NCBI RefSeq assembly: GCF_031851795.1
Contig: NZ_CP134696.1
Coordinates: 7,130,001 to 7,194,000, forward strand
Direction of reading: 5' to 3'
Origin: Pontibacter sp. G13
Lineage (GTDB): Bacteria > Bacteroidota > Bacteroidia > J057
DNA: 64,000 nt
The position numbers were made by a program, and so were the translations under genes. Of the stretch, positions 16,795-26,500 are shown in pieces. How positions within the stretch are numbered: the stretch's first letter is position 1; every line of letters begins with the position of its first letter. Below the pieces are notes generated by a model, which was not told where the DNA came from, did not search any database, and saw only the letters and a program-made list of their open reading frames with translations.

Positions 16795-18846
16795 CTACCT
16801 GCGTCTTCGCACAGACTTACTTTGTTCCTTGTCCAGTTGAATTTGAGTCAAATCCAAGAGCCTTTGGGCTTCTAGCACATCTGGAGCATCTTCCGGTAGC
16901 GTCTGTCCCATGACAATGAGCGCTTGCTTGAAATATCCAGTTGAAAGTGACCATTCTCGCCGAGTGGCATGAACCTGAGCGATATTGAAAAGGAGCTTGC
17001 CGATTTTGGGATGAGTAGGTCCAAGCGACCTGATCTGATGCTCCATGACCCGCATCAAAAGATCCCTAGCAAGCTTTGTGTCATTCATTTTTCGGAGAAG
17101 CAGTGCCAGTCGCCATTCGAGTCCCATTCGAGCTTCAGAGGTATCCAATGGATTTTGCTGAAGGTATTTCAGGACCCTTTTCAGCATCATCCGAGATTTG
17201 GAAGCATGTTTGTTGGCGAAATATGCTACACAAATCAAGCCGCGAGCATGCCACCATGACGCTACTTCCGGATCACGAGAAACAATCGAATGCGCCAAAA
17301 CCTGTTCCAACTGATGCTGAGCCTCTCTCGATTGGCCCTGATCAAGCAGCACTTCTGAATACATGATTCTTGCCCGAAGGGTATCTGGATGATCAGGTCC
17401 TTCACTATCAAGTTTCAGCTTGAGAATCCGCTGGGCCATCTCTAGGCTTGGGTCCTCCTGAGGAGATTCTGAAGGGATGTGTACCTCTGGTTGGGGAGCA
17501 GCTTCCTCGATTTGAGGAGTATCAACGGCTTCTGCTGTGGGTGTGACCTCTGGAATGTCCCATTTGAATTCATCGTTGCACCAGTCAATAAAGACTTCGC
17601 CACAATGAACCACTTCTTCTTCCATACCCAGCTGTTTCAATTGGCGGCCGATTTGGAAGAATGTGTCCACCAAATCATGGCTGGCGTCATCTTCTTGAAG
17701 GATCAAATAGATGGCGCGTTCTATGATTTGGAACTGATAGGGAATCGGCACATGTGGGAGGGTAGCGACTTCCTCGATGAGCTGAGTTCTGATGGTTTGA
17801 TCTACTGATTGAGAAAATAGATCAATCTGGGCAAGGGCTTCCAATAATATTTCATGGACACTCACACTGAACGAGTCCAATCGAATCCATCCAGCCTCTG
17901 CAAGCATAGCCAGTTCCTCCATAGGAAATCCCGCTCTTCCATGAAAATACTGCAGGGGAATCGTGCCTGCTGGGAATCGGGAAATCGTGTACAGGATCTC
18001 TTTGAGAGTCTCATCGAAGTGAAGGCTAGATATCAGGCCATGAATAAGTTTGGAAGGCGGATTGACGGATCTTCGTTTGGGTACCAAGCCCAATTCGTCT
18101 AGGGATTCGATACAGGCGTCTACATCCGGAATCAGGCCATGCTCGCATGAGCTTCCGAAAATATTCAGTACAAATGGAAGCCTTCCGGAGATTCTGACGA
18201 TATGTGCAGCAGATTTGTCATGATCTGTCGAACTCGGATAAATAGCCTTGAAAAGCTGCGCAGCGTGCTTTTTTTCTAGCGGAGGAAGGAATAGGTTGAA
18301 TTCCGTATCTTCAAAAGGTTCCTCAGAAAGGATGAGAACATCCCAAGCGCCCGTTTCCTCCAATTGTTTGAGGTAGGGGAGCATATCATCTTCTGCGGCC
18401 TCGAGAACCAGTAATCCTGCTTCCTCCCGTTCTGAAAGAGCTTCGAGCCACGATTCTACCCGATCTTTCGGATCTGGAAGAATAGGGAGATCAGGTGTGG
18501 TAGCTTGGATCAGATAGTGAAGCGGATGGATGAGCGCAAGCTGATGTTTGGGAAGGTTTAGCCAAATACATCGCTCGTATTGCTCTCCATATTGTTCAAT
18601 AAAGGATAATGCAATGAATTGCTTTCCTGTTCCAGAATTTCCTGAGATGTAGTATATGTGGCTGTTTTCATCCAATGCCTCATAGATAGCCCCGGTTTGT
18701 TCGCGCGCCCATTCGTTGATGGATGCTGGGATGGACGAGGCATCGACCGAAAGTCCCGCAAATTCAGGAATGGAGGGAAGATTGGGGGTATCCATAGTGT
18801 CGGATATTGAAGAATGAGGGGTATGAGATTCGGTATGGACCTGCAT
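16795..18846 (-). CDS. STAND-like P-loop ATPase with C-terminal TPRs
   Basis: The protein has 683 residues. A Walker A motif reads S-G-N-S-G-T-G-K-Q (about residue 68-76), followed by a hydrophobic Walker-B-like strand G-L-L-V-L-E with an acidic patch and an I-L-S-E-E-P strand, as in NB-ARC/STAND ATPases. A winged-helix-like stretch follows (about 260-350). An acidic, Pro-rich linker (about 445-475) leads into a tetratricopeptide array (about 475-670) with A-x-x-L and G-P-x-H-P spacing. STAND proteins are ATP-driven switches in signalling, transcription or anti-phage defence. No effector domain is visible, so its role is unknown. It is alone on its strand between two oppositely or separately transcribed genes. 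Confidence 0.75.
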   Translation of the reverse strand: MQVHTESHTPHSSISDTMDTPNLPSIPEFAGLSVDASSIPASINEWAREQTGAIYEALDENSHIYYISGNSGTGKQFIALSFIEQYGEQYERCIWLNLPKHQLALIHPLHYLIQATTPDLPILPDPKDRVESWLEALSEREEAGLLVLEAAEDDMLPYLKQLEETGAWDVLILSEEPFEDTEFNLFLPPLEKKHAAQLFKAIYPSSTDHDKSAAHIVRISGRLPFVLNIFGSSCEHGLIPDVDACIESLDELGLVPKRRSVNPPSKLIHGLISSLHFDETLKEILYTISRFPAGTIPLQYFHGRAGFPMEELAMLAEAGWIRLDSFSVSVHEILLEALAQIDLFSQSVDQTIRTQLIEEVATLPHVPIPYQFQIIERAIYLILQEDDASHDLVDTFFQIGRQLKQLGMEEEVVHCGEVFIDWCNDEFKWDIPEVTPTAEAVDTPQIEEAAPQPEVHIPSESPQEDPSLEMAQRILKLKLDSEGPDHPDTLRARIMYSEVLLDQGQSREAQHQLEQVLAHSIVSRDPEVASWWHARGLICVAYFANKHASKSRMMLKRVLKYLQQNPLDTSEARMGLEWRLALLLRKMNDTKLARDLLMRVMEHQIRSLGPTHPKIGKLLFNIAQVHATRREWSLSTGYFKQALIVMGQTLPEDAPDVLEAQRLLDLTQIQLDKEQSKSVRRRR

Positions 18847-19062
18847 AAACGATGTTCTTGTGATGGGATTCTGAGGGGCGAGTTGCGATGTCGAAATAGG
18901 GGTGTTCGATGGTTGGAAAATCGGAATTCATGGATGAGGGATTAATTATGGATATTCAGGATTATAAATGTTCCTTCATTATACACCTAAGTTGGTCTAC
19001 TTCCAAATCTACTTATTCCCGTTAATTGCTGTTAAAATGCCCTTTCGTGAATGGTTGAGGCA

Positions 19063-19965
19063 TTAATTCCAGACCTCTTGGGCAATTCGGAATGTCTGGC
19101 AGTGGGCTTCCACAATGTCCCAAATATCGGGAGAATATCCGCCTCCCAAGGAGATTGCCATTGGAATATCCCGATCTCTACAGGATTGGATCACAAATCG
19201 ATCCCTTTCTGCGCATCCTTGTGGGGAAATAGAGAGTTTTCCCAATTTATCCGTAGCGAGAATATCCACGCCTGCTAGATAGAACACCATATCGGGATGA
19301 AAATGATCCAATAAATTGGGAAGGACCTCCTCCAATTTTTCGAGATAAGCCTGATCTTCCAAGTAGGCAGGTAAGGCCAAATCAAGATCTGAGGTCTCTT
19401 TGTGCATCGGGTAGTTGGCTTCACAATGCATGCTAAAGGTAAATACTCTAGGTTCATTTCGGAAAATCTCAGCTGTACCATTTCCTTGATGCACGTCTAG
19501 ATCCACAATCAGGATGCGTTCTACAAGTCCTTCATGCAGCAGCCAATTGGCGGCGATTCCGAAGTCATTCAATATGCAAAACCCTTCTCCATGACCCGTG
19601 AAAGCATGATGCGTACCTCCGGCTCCATTGATGGCACATCCGTGTTCCAAAGCATGAAGGGCATTATGGAGGGTGCCCTGTGCAATCGATACGGCGCGCT
19701 CAACCAACAAGGGAGAAAAGGGAAAGCCTGTCTTTCTCGCCTCTCTTGGAGTCAGGGTGCCTTCGGTCAATTTGGTCCAATAAGCTTGAGTATGTGTCAT
19801 CAACACGGTAGGAGCATCCACCTTTCCCGGGTCATAAAACTGCGATTCAGTAAGCGTACCTTCCAGTTTGAGCTGTTGGGGAATGAGGACGTATTTGTCC
19901 ATCGGGAATCGATGCCCGGGGGGGAGTGGATACCGGTAGATGGGGGACCAGGAAACTTTTAGCAA
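19063..19965 (-). CDS. Histone deacetylase superfamily (acetylpolyamine/acetoin-type) hydrolase
   Basis: The protein has 300 residues. The Zn-dependent deacetylase motifs are present: R-x-Y-P-L-P-x-G-H-R-F-P-M-x-K-Y near the start, the His pair in G-G-T-H-H-A, D-L-D-V-H-Q-G-N-G-T with its Asp/His metal ligands, and A-G-V-D-I-L-A with the third ligand. G-G-G-Y lies near the end. Bacterial members deacetylate small amines or proteins, and the substrate is unknown here. The conserved region begins almost at the N-terminus, so the TTG at 19965 (reading M-L-K-V-S-W) is chosen. The first ATG (19902) would cut off the conserved H-R-F-P motif. Confidence 0.88.
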   Translation of the reverse strand: MLKVSWSPIYRYPLPPGHRFPMDKYVLIPQQLKLEGTLTESQFYDPGKVDAPTVLMTHTQAYWTKLTEGTLTPREARKTGFPFSPLLVERAVSIAQGTLHNALHALEHGCAINGAGGTHHAFTGHGEGFCILNDFGIAANWLLHEGLVERILIVDLDVHQGNGTAEIFRNEPRVFTFSMHCEANYPMHKETSDLDLALPAYLEDQAYLEKLEEVLPNLLDHFHPDMVFYLAGVDILATDKLGKLSISPQGCAERDRFVIQSCRDRDIPMAISLGGGYSPDIWDIVEAHCQTFRIAQEVWN

Positions 19966-20085
19966 GGTTGACCAATTTTTGTGGCGCAATTTTAACGAAA
20001 AAATCCCAGTTTGGATTCAACCCTCTTATCAAGCGTGGGTCTATTTTGAATATCGCACAAAACTCACCTTCATTGACTCAGTATC

Positions 20086-20865
20086 ATGTCAAGATTCCTC
20101 AAAATTCTCTTCTATGGAGCCGTTACCCTCGGGTTGATGGCATTTTTCTACGGAGATAAATTCTTCGGAGCATTCAATGATGGCTGCCATCGCCACGAAT
20201 CTCACAAATCTCATGGATGTCATTCAACTGAAAGACACGGTCACCATAGCTATGACGCCCATGATCTAGCGGGATTTGATCGTGTGAAAGTTGGCGGAAA
20301 CTACGAGGTGATTTTGGTTCAGGATGATGAATTCAAAGTCTCTATTGATTCCGATTCTCCCGAATCGATTGATGCGTATGTATCTGCCAGCCAATTGGTC
20401 ATCATGCCATCCAAAAAATGGGGGAGAGACCAAGACCAATCCGCTCGGATCACCATTGCCCTGCCTGTACTTCGCAAATTGCAGGTGGAAGGCTCCGCGG
20501 ATGTAGAAACTCGTGGAACCCTCCAGACTGATAGGCTCTGTATTAAGTTCTCTGGTGCTTCTGAGGCTGACTTGGACATTGAAGCCGATAATCTGGAAGT
20601 CCACATGTCGGGAGCATCGGACATGAATTTGTCTGGTTCTGCAGATCAAATGGAAATCAAGGCTTCCGGAGCTGGCGAGATTCAAGCCAAAGACCTTCAG
20701 GCAGAACATGTACAAGTATCCGTTTCTGGGGCAGGTTCTGTTTCTGTTTATGCCTCAGAGTCTTTGCAAGCCTCTGCTTCCGGTGCAGGTAATGTAACCT
20801 TCCGAGGTAATCCTTCCCAGATCTCTCAGCATGTTTCGGGTGCAGGAAGTATTCGCAGCAAATAA
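20086..20865 (+). CDS. Head-GIN domain (DUF2807) protein with His-rich segment
   Basis: The protein has 259 residues. It has a hydrophobic N-terminal leader, then a striking His/Ser/Cys-rich stretch (about residues 33-58, with roughly ten His), then the head-GIN beta-helix domain. That domain starts F-D-R-V-K-V-G and continues with repeated G-A-G/S-G-A-S turns. DUF2807 domains form secreted or lipid-anchored right-handed beta-helices of unknown function, common in Bacteroidota. The His-rich segment could bind metal ions; this is an inference. The gene is followed 22 bases later by a second, paralogous gene, probably in the same operon. Confidence 0.85.
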   Translation: MSRFLKILFYGAVTLGLMAFFYGDKFFGAFNDGCHRHESHKSHGCHSTERHGHHSYDAHDLAGFDRVKVGGNYEVILVQDDEFKVSIDSDSPESIDAYVSASQLVIMPSKKWGRDQDQSARITIALPVLRKLQVEGSADVETRGTLQTDRLCIKFSGASEADLDIEADNLEVHMSGASDMNLSGSADQMEIKASGAGEIQAKDLQAEHVQVSVSGAGSVSVYASESLQASASGAGNVTFRGNPSQISQHVSGAGSIRSK

Positions 20866-20887
20866 GATATTCTCAATAGAGTAACCT

Positions 20888-21604
20888 ATGAAAAACCTAG
20901 TTTCAGGCCTGATGGTCTGCCTCTTGATAAGCGTTTTTGGCTTCCAGACACTTCTTGGACAGGATGTTCGGGGTACAGGTGAGGTGATCTCAAGGACGAT
21001 GGACGTCGATCGATTTGATGGCATGGCCATCGACGGGGTATGGTCCATTACGTTGGTTCAGTCATCCCAAAGCAAAGTGACCGTTGAAACAGATCGTGCT
21101 TTGTTGCCTCATATCCAGATTCTTACCCAAAATGGCAATCTCAAGGTCAATATGGATGTGGACAATCTGGAAGATGTTGAGACATTCCGCCTGACAATTT
21201 ACACGCCCAATATCAACCGCATTGAATTGGATGGTGCTGCCAAGTTGGTCTCCGAGCGTGAAATCCAAGGTTCGGAGCTAGCCATTGAACTTGCAGGAGC
21301 ATCTCAGGTGGAATTGGGTTTGGATTATGATGCGGTATCCGTCAATATGGGAGGAGCAAGTTTGGTCAACCTTACCGGGTACGCCAAGCAAGCGAAGCTA
21401 GACATCACGGGGACTGGTGCCATGAATGCCGAAGGAATGGATGCGGAAAGAGTAAAGGTAAGCCTCAGTGGTGCAGCCTTTACCAAGGTTTCTGCCATTG
21501 AATTCTTGGATGTCAGCATTTCTGGTCTAGGAGTCGTTTCCTACAAAGGCGACCCGGAAATCCGAAAAGATATATCAGGTCTTGGATCGCTGAATAGAAT
21601 CTGA
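20888..21604 (+). CDS. Head-GIN domain (DUF2807) protein, second copy
   Basis: The protein has 238 residues. A signal peptide (M-K-N-L-V-S-G-L-M...G-Q-D) is followed by the head-GIN signature F-D-G-M-A-I-D-G-V-W-S-I-T-L and a beta-helix with G-A-S and G-T-G-A turns. It is paralogous to the preceding gene but lacks its His-rich segment and has the standard cleaved signal peptide instead. The two probably work together at the cell envelope; the function is unknown. A strong terminator ends the operon. Confidence 0.88.
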   Translation: MKNLVSGLMVCLLISVFGFQTLLGQDVRGTGEVISRTMDVDRFDGMAIDGVWSITLVQSSQSKVTVETDRALLPHIQILTQNGNLKVNMDVDNLEDVETFRLTIYTPNINRIELDGAAKLVSEREIQGSELAIELAGASQVELGLDYDAVSVNMGGASLVNLTGYAKQAKLDITGTGAMNAEGMDAERVKVSLSGAAFTKVSAIEFLDVSISGLGVVSYKGDPEIRKDISGLGSLNRI

Positions 21605-21641
21605 GCTTGACATGATTGGACGAAGCTCATGAGCTTCCAAT

Positions 21642-21676
21642 AAAAAAAAGCCACCGGGTTTCGGTGGCTTTTTTTT
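21642..21676 (+). terminator. Strong terminator after the DUF2807 pair
   Basis: A poly-A run, stem GCCACCG/CGGTGGC and an eight-T run are extended by A-T pairing. The structure is symmetric and could also act on the minus strand. Confidence 0.92.
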
Positions 21677-21883
21677 ATGGGGAAAGATAGCCATGCAGCT
21701 AGCACTGTTCGCTTGAGTGTGGGCAGTCCAGACGCTTAAGCTCAACAAGCCCTTAATCTGGGTTCGACTTGAGCATTATCGGTCTTTCCATTATCGGCTC
21801 TCGTCCGATTTTCCCATTACTCAAAAATGAAGCTCGACCTCAGGATAGAGGCCGAGCTGGATACGGTCGGTAAGTTTTTAAGA

Positions 21884-22651
21884 CTAGCGCTGGTTTTCCA
21901 GTTCGATTTGTTCAGCCTTTTTCACTGGATTCATGAAATAGTAGTCAGGAATCTCCACGTTGTCATTTACTTGCTTGAAGATAATATGATTGGTAGCGTC
22001 ACCATTTCTCTGCATGATCCACTCGGTAGAGATGAGCGCGCCATTGATCTCTTCATAGTTCCGGTAGGTGATTGCCAGCATCATTTCGTTGGAACCATTG
22101 ATCAAAACCGCCTGTGTGCGTTTGATCTGCATATTTTCTGTGTCGATCGCGTAGTCCACAAAATCCCCGGTTTTGGTGACGGCACGTACAGTGAAGGTTG
22201 GCAGTCCTTCAACCTCGGATAGGCCGATTGGTTGGATTTCGATGCCTTTGTTCTTTTGGGAATGTAGGCCTACCAGATTGATCATATTGGAAAACCAGAA
22301 TCGGTCAATTTGAAAGGTAGGGTCAATTTTGGGGGAATAAGTTCCCGGAGTTTCTTTCATCCAAAGTTGGTCTCCATCAAATCCGATATCCAAGGTGTAC
22401 CCACCAAAATCCCATGTTTCGCGGAACTTCCCATCCGGTGTTTGGGTGAGCGTCAAGTTGCCGACCCCTTTGTCTGTTTCAAAGGTTCCAATCATCTGGC
22501 GGTTCTGCAACTCGAGCATGTTAGCAGTTCCCAAGATCTCATCTGCACTCATCAAGAATTCCTCGGGAGATTGAGCAGAAGAGGAGCCCACGGAAGCGAT
22601 AAATAGGCAACAGGTGAGGATCAATCCCCAAAATGATGGTCGAAATTTCAT
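21884..22651 (-). CDS. Secreted LolA-like protein of unknown function
   Basis: The protein has 255 residues and an N-terminal signal peptide ending S-S-S-A-Q-S. The mature protein resembles the beta-rich LolA/LolB-like fold used by lipoprotein carriers and related Bacteroidota proteins: an N-terminal helix with E-I-L-G-T-A, then strands in which alternate residues are hydrophobic (for example G-N-L-T-L-T-Q and Y-T-L-D-I-G-F), with an I-D-T-E-N-M-Q-I-K-R-T strand near the end. It may bind a lipid or outer-membrane component, but no specific family is certain. The 280-base gap to the preceding operon holds its terminator and little else. Confidence 0.65.
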   Translation of the reverse strand: MKFRPSFWGLILTCCLFIASVGSSSAQSPEEFLMSADEILGTANMLELQNRQMIGTFETDKGVGNLTLTQTPDGKFRETWDFGGYTLDIGFDGDQLWMKETPGTYSPKIDPTFQIDRFWFSNMINLVGLHSQKNKGIEIQPIGLSEVEGLPTFTVRAVTKTGDFVDYAIDTENMQIKRTQAVLINGSNEMMLAITYRNYEEINGALISTEWIMQRNGDATNHIIFKQVNDNVEIPDYYFMNPVKKAEQIELENQR

Positions 22652-22673
22652 GTGGTAAGGGTAACGATATTGG

Positions 22674-22709
22674 CAAAAAATCCGAGCCTGCTCAAAGGAG
22701 CAGGCTCGG
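22674..22709 (-). terminator. Terminator of the 22784-23338 gene
   Basis: A perfect 12-bp stem CCGAGCCTGCTC/GAGCAGGCTCGG with loop AAAG is followed on the minus strand by ATTTTTTG. Confidence 0.92.
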
Positions 22710-22783
22710 TCTTATAGAATGCATGATAGTTAAATCCTCGCAAAAATCGAAATAGACAGCTTCGGAATTAACGCAAGCGAAGG

Positions 22784-23338
22784 TTAAGCGCGTTGTTTGG
22801 GCTCAAAGAATAAGGAGATGGCAGCTATCAACATCCCAGCTATGGCCACCCAGTAACCCGGTCCTACCATCTCGAAAAAGGACAGATTGATTACTTCGAT
22901 TTCCTGTCCGAGTAATTTGGCTGTATTGGATTCGCTGATCCATTTCAAAATTCCCCAAGAAGCAGCACTGTAAAGAATACTGAAGAAGATCCCACGCTTG
23001 TACTGTCGTCCAGAAAACCCGCGGAATATGTATCCAAGCCCATGAAGCAGAAACAGGATTGGGCCAGCGAAGACGACCAATAGGCCAAGTGCGGTAGACT
23101 GATCCTTCCAAGTATCCCCATTAGTCAGAAATTCCCGAATGAGTTTGGAGACAACTTTCCCTTTTTTGTGCTCGATGACCCCAGCTTCATCCAAAATACT
23201 CTGGGTCAGGCTAAGCCCACTGACTTGCGCATTTACCTCAAATATCAGAAATGACTTTTCCAGCTTGAGATAGGGCAGGAAGAAGGCGCCAATAACGAGG
23301 ATGCCTGCAAACAGCAGGATTTTTTGTTCTAGCTTCAT
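22784..23338 (-). CDS. Small four-helix inner-membrane protein, unknown function
   Basis: The protein has 184 residues. Four hydrophobic segments can be seen (about residues 6-24, 88-106, 117-133 and 158-176), with a hydrophilic loop of about 60 residues after the first that is rich in Lys/Glu and would face the periplasm or cytosol. No known motif is recognised. The ATG at 23338 (MKLEQKILLFAG) starts right before the first helix. The longer upstream frame overlaps the mfd promoter region and has no protein-like character. It is divergent from mfd, with about 200 bases between the starts. Confidence 0.7.
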   Translation of the reverse strand: MKLEQKILLFAGILVIGAFFLPYLKLEKSFLIFEVNAQVSGLSLTQSILDEAGVIEHKKGKVVSKLIREFLTNGDTWKDQSTALGLLVVFAGPILFLLHGLGYIFRGFSGRQYKRGIFFSILYSAASWGILKWISESNTAKLLGQEIEVINLSFFEMVGPGYWVAIAGMLIAAISLFFEPKQRA

Positions 23339-23544
23339 TGGGACTGTTTTTTGCAAAGGTAACGAGAAAAAGCGATCAAGAGATTTCACCCAATGACAAT
23401 TCGAAACAGGAAGGGTTGGCAGTTGTTCACTCAATGGCAATCCTGCCCCATTGGAGAAGTTTCTTGACTTTTTCGTTTGCACTGGCCTCGTAGGCCCAGT
23501 ATTTTTGTGATGCTGTTCCCGAAGGTCGGGAAAAGTTCTCCAGG

Positions 23545-26500
23545 ATGGTATCGACTCGAATGGAAGGAAAGCGTAAGAAACTCGAGGATCTGCTGAAGCC
23601 CTATCAGGAGCATCCCAAACTCTCAGCATTCGCTGCACAGGTAAAGGCATCTGAGCATGGAAAATTCCAAGTGAAAGGACTTGCTGGAAGCCAATTTGCC
23701 ATGATCTCCGCGGCACTGTATCGCCTCACGCAAAGAAGTATCGTGATTTTGGTCAATGACAAAGAGGAAGCCCTCTATGTACATAATGACCTGAAATCCA
23801 TAATGCCCAAAAAGGAAATCCTCCTTTTCCCGGCTTCATACAAGCGACCGTACCAGATCGAGGAGATAGACAATGCCAATATCCTACAGCGTGCCGAAGT
23901 CCTCAACAAACTCAATCATATCAAAACCGGTCGTCAGGTAGTGGTGACATTTGCCGAGGCGTTGAATGAGAAGGTAATAAACCGGAAATCACTCGTCAAA
24001 AACACCCATGAGATTGAGGTGGGAGCGGATCTGGGGATGGATTTTCTGGTAGATGTACTCGATGACTATGGATTTGAGCGGGAGGATTACGTATTCCAAC
24101 CTGGCCAATACGCTATTCGAGGAGGGATATTGGATGTTTTCTCCTTCGCGAAAGATGTGCCCTACCGGATCGAATTTTTCGGGGATGAGATTGACAGCAT
24201 CCGGACATTTGATCCAGTAGAGCAGACTTCTCAAGAGAAAGTCAAGCGAATCTCTCTGATTCCCAATGTTCAGCGCAGCTTGATTCTGGAGGAAAAGGTG
24301 TCATTTCTGGAGTACCTCTCTCCAACCTCTATCTTCCTGACCAAAAACATCGATTTCATCAATACGGATCTTCAGCGGATGTTTGAAAAAGCTGAATCCA
24401 AATTTCAGGAGTTGATGAGCGCTTCTGGAGGCGGGGCAAGTAGCTTGGAGCCCAAGGATATGTATTTTTCCGGGGATGCTTTCAGGACAGAGATTCGAGG
24501 ATTCACGGTCGTGGAATGCAATCAACAGCCTTGGTTCAACCTGCGTGAAGCGGATTTGAGTTGGCAGGGAAGTGGGCAACCGGCATTTCACAAGGAATTC
24601 CATTTGCTGGCAGAACACCTCAAGGAAAATCAATCCAAAGGCCTTACCAACTACATTGTCACTGAGAATGAAAAGCAGATCGATCGGTTAGAGGAGATTT
24701 TCGAAGAGGTCGATCAGGAGGTGCGTTTCGAAGGGATTATTGGAGACCTTCATGAGGGGTACAAGGACGATCAGACTCAAATGGCGTGCTACACAGATCA
24801 CCAGATTTTTGATCGATATCACCGATATAAAAGCAAATCCAGTACAAAGCGCTCTCAGGCGATCACTTTACAAGAACTCCGAGAGCTACGCCCGGGGGAC
24901 TATGTGGTCCACGTGCATCACGGAATTGGAAAATTCGCAGGTCTACATACCATTCAGGTAGGGACACACACCCAAGAGGCCGCCAAGATCATGTACAAGA
25001 ATGGGGATGCCATTTTTGTAAATGTGAATTCCCTGCACAAAATTTCCAAGTACTCTGGAAAAGAAGGCGCTGCACCCAAATTGAGCAAGCTAGGCTCTCC
25101 TGCATGGGCCAAAGCGAAAGCCAAAACCAAGTCTCGGGTCAAGGAATTGGCGTTTGACCTAGTTTCGCTTTATGCCAAGCGTAAGACTTCCATTGGGTTT
25201 TCATTCGAAACAGATGGATATCTTCAGCAGGAATTGGAAGCTTCCTTCATGTTTGAAGATACCCCCGATCAGGTAAAAACGACCGAGGAAGTCAAGGTCG
25301 ATATGGAAAAGCCATATCCCATGGACCGTCTGGTCTGTGGAGATGTGGGCTTTGGAAAGACCGAAATCGCCATTCGGGCAGCATTCAAGGCAGCTGTTGC
25401 CGGTAAGCAAACTGCAGTTCTGGTACCGACGACGATTTTGGCTCTTCAGCACTACAAGACCTTCATGAAACGACTACGGGAATTTCCTGTGGAGGTGGAT
25501 TACATCAACCGTTTCAAGAGCCGAGCTCAGGTCAATGATACGCTTAGTCGTGTGGCTTCAGGTGAGGTAGATATCCTGATTGGTACCCATCGATTGGTAT
25601 CCAAGGATGTGAACTTCAAGGATCTGGGGCTGATGATCATCGATGAGGAACAGCGCTTCGGAGTCAATGTGAAGGACAAACTCAAGCTCATGAAGGAAAA
25701 TGTCGATGCATTGACCTTGACAGCTACTCCGATACCCCGAACGCTCCAGTTCTCGCTTGCTGGTATTCGGGACTTGTCCGTGATTACGACTCCACCTCCC
25801 AACCGCCAACCGATTGAAACGGTGGTCACGACCTTTGATCCGATCACCCTTCGGGATGCCGTCACGTATGAGTTGAAGCGTGGTGGACAGGTATTTTTCA
25901 TTCACCCTAGGGTCAAAGATATCGAGGAGGTTGCTTCATCCATCAAAAAGCTCGTTCCCGACGCTCGGATCAGAATTGCCCATGGTCAGATGACAGGACC
26001 AAAACTTGAAGAGATCATGGTGGATTTCATTGAGGGGGGATTCGATATATTAGTTGCGACGACCATCATCGAATCTGGATTGGATATTCCCAATGCCAAT
26101 ACAATCATTATAAACGAAGCGAATAAATATGGACTCTCCGAGCTTCACCAGATGCGCGGGCGGGTAGGCCGTTCTAACCGGAAGGCTTTCTGTTATCTGG
26201 TGGCTCCTCCTGAAATCTCCCAAACGCAAGATGCCAGAAAGCGGCTGAAGGCTATGGAAGAGTTTTCCGATCTGGGAAGCGGTTTTCACATTGCCTTGCG
26301 AGATCTCGATATTCGAGGAGCTGGAGATTTGCTGGGAGGTGAACAAAGCGGATTCATCTCAGAGATTGGTTACGACATGTACCATCGGATCTTGGATGAG
26401 GCCGTGAAGGAATTGAAGGAGGAGCATTTTGCAGATCTCTTTGAAGACGAAATCAAGGAGCGCAAGAAGGTCATTGTGGAGGATGTCAAAATCGATCTGG

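Noticed and set aside
23339-23716. N-terminal extension of the 22784 gene frame
   Set aside because: The extra 126 codons have no protein-like composition and overlap the mfd start. The ATG at 23338 directly precedes the first membrane helix.
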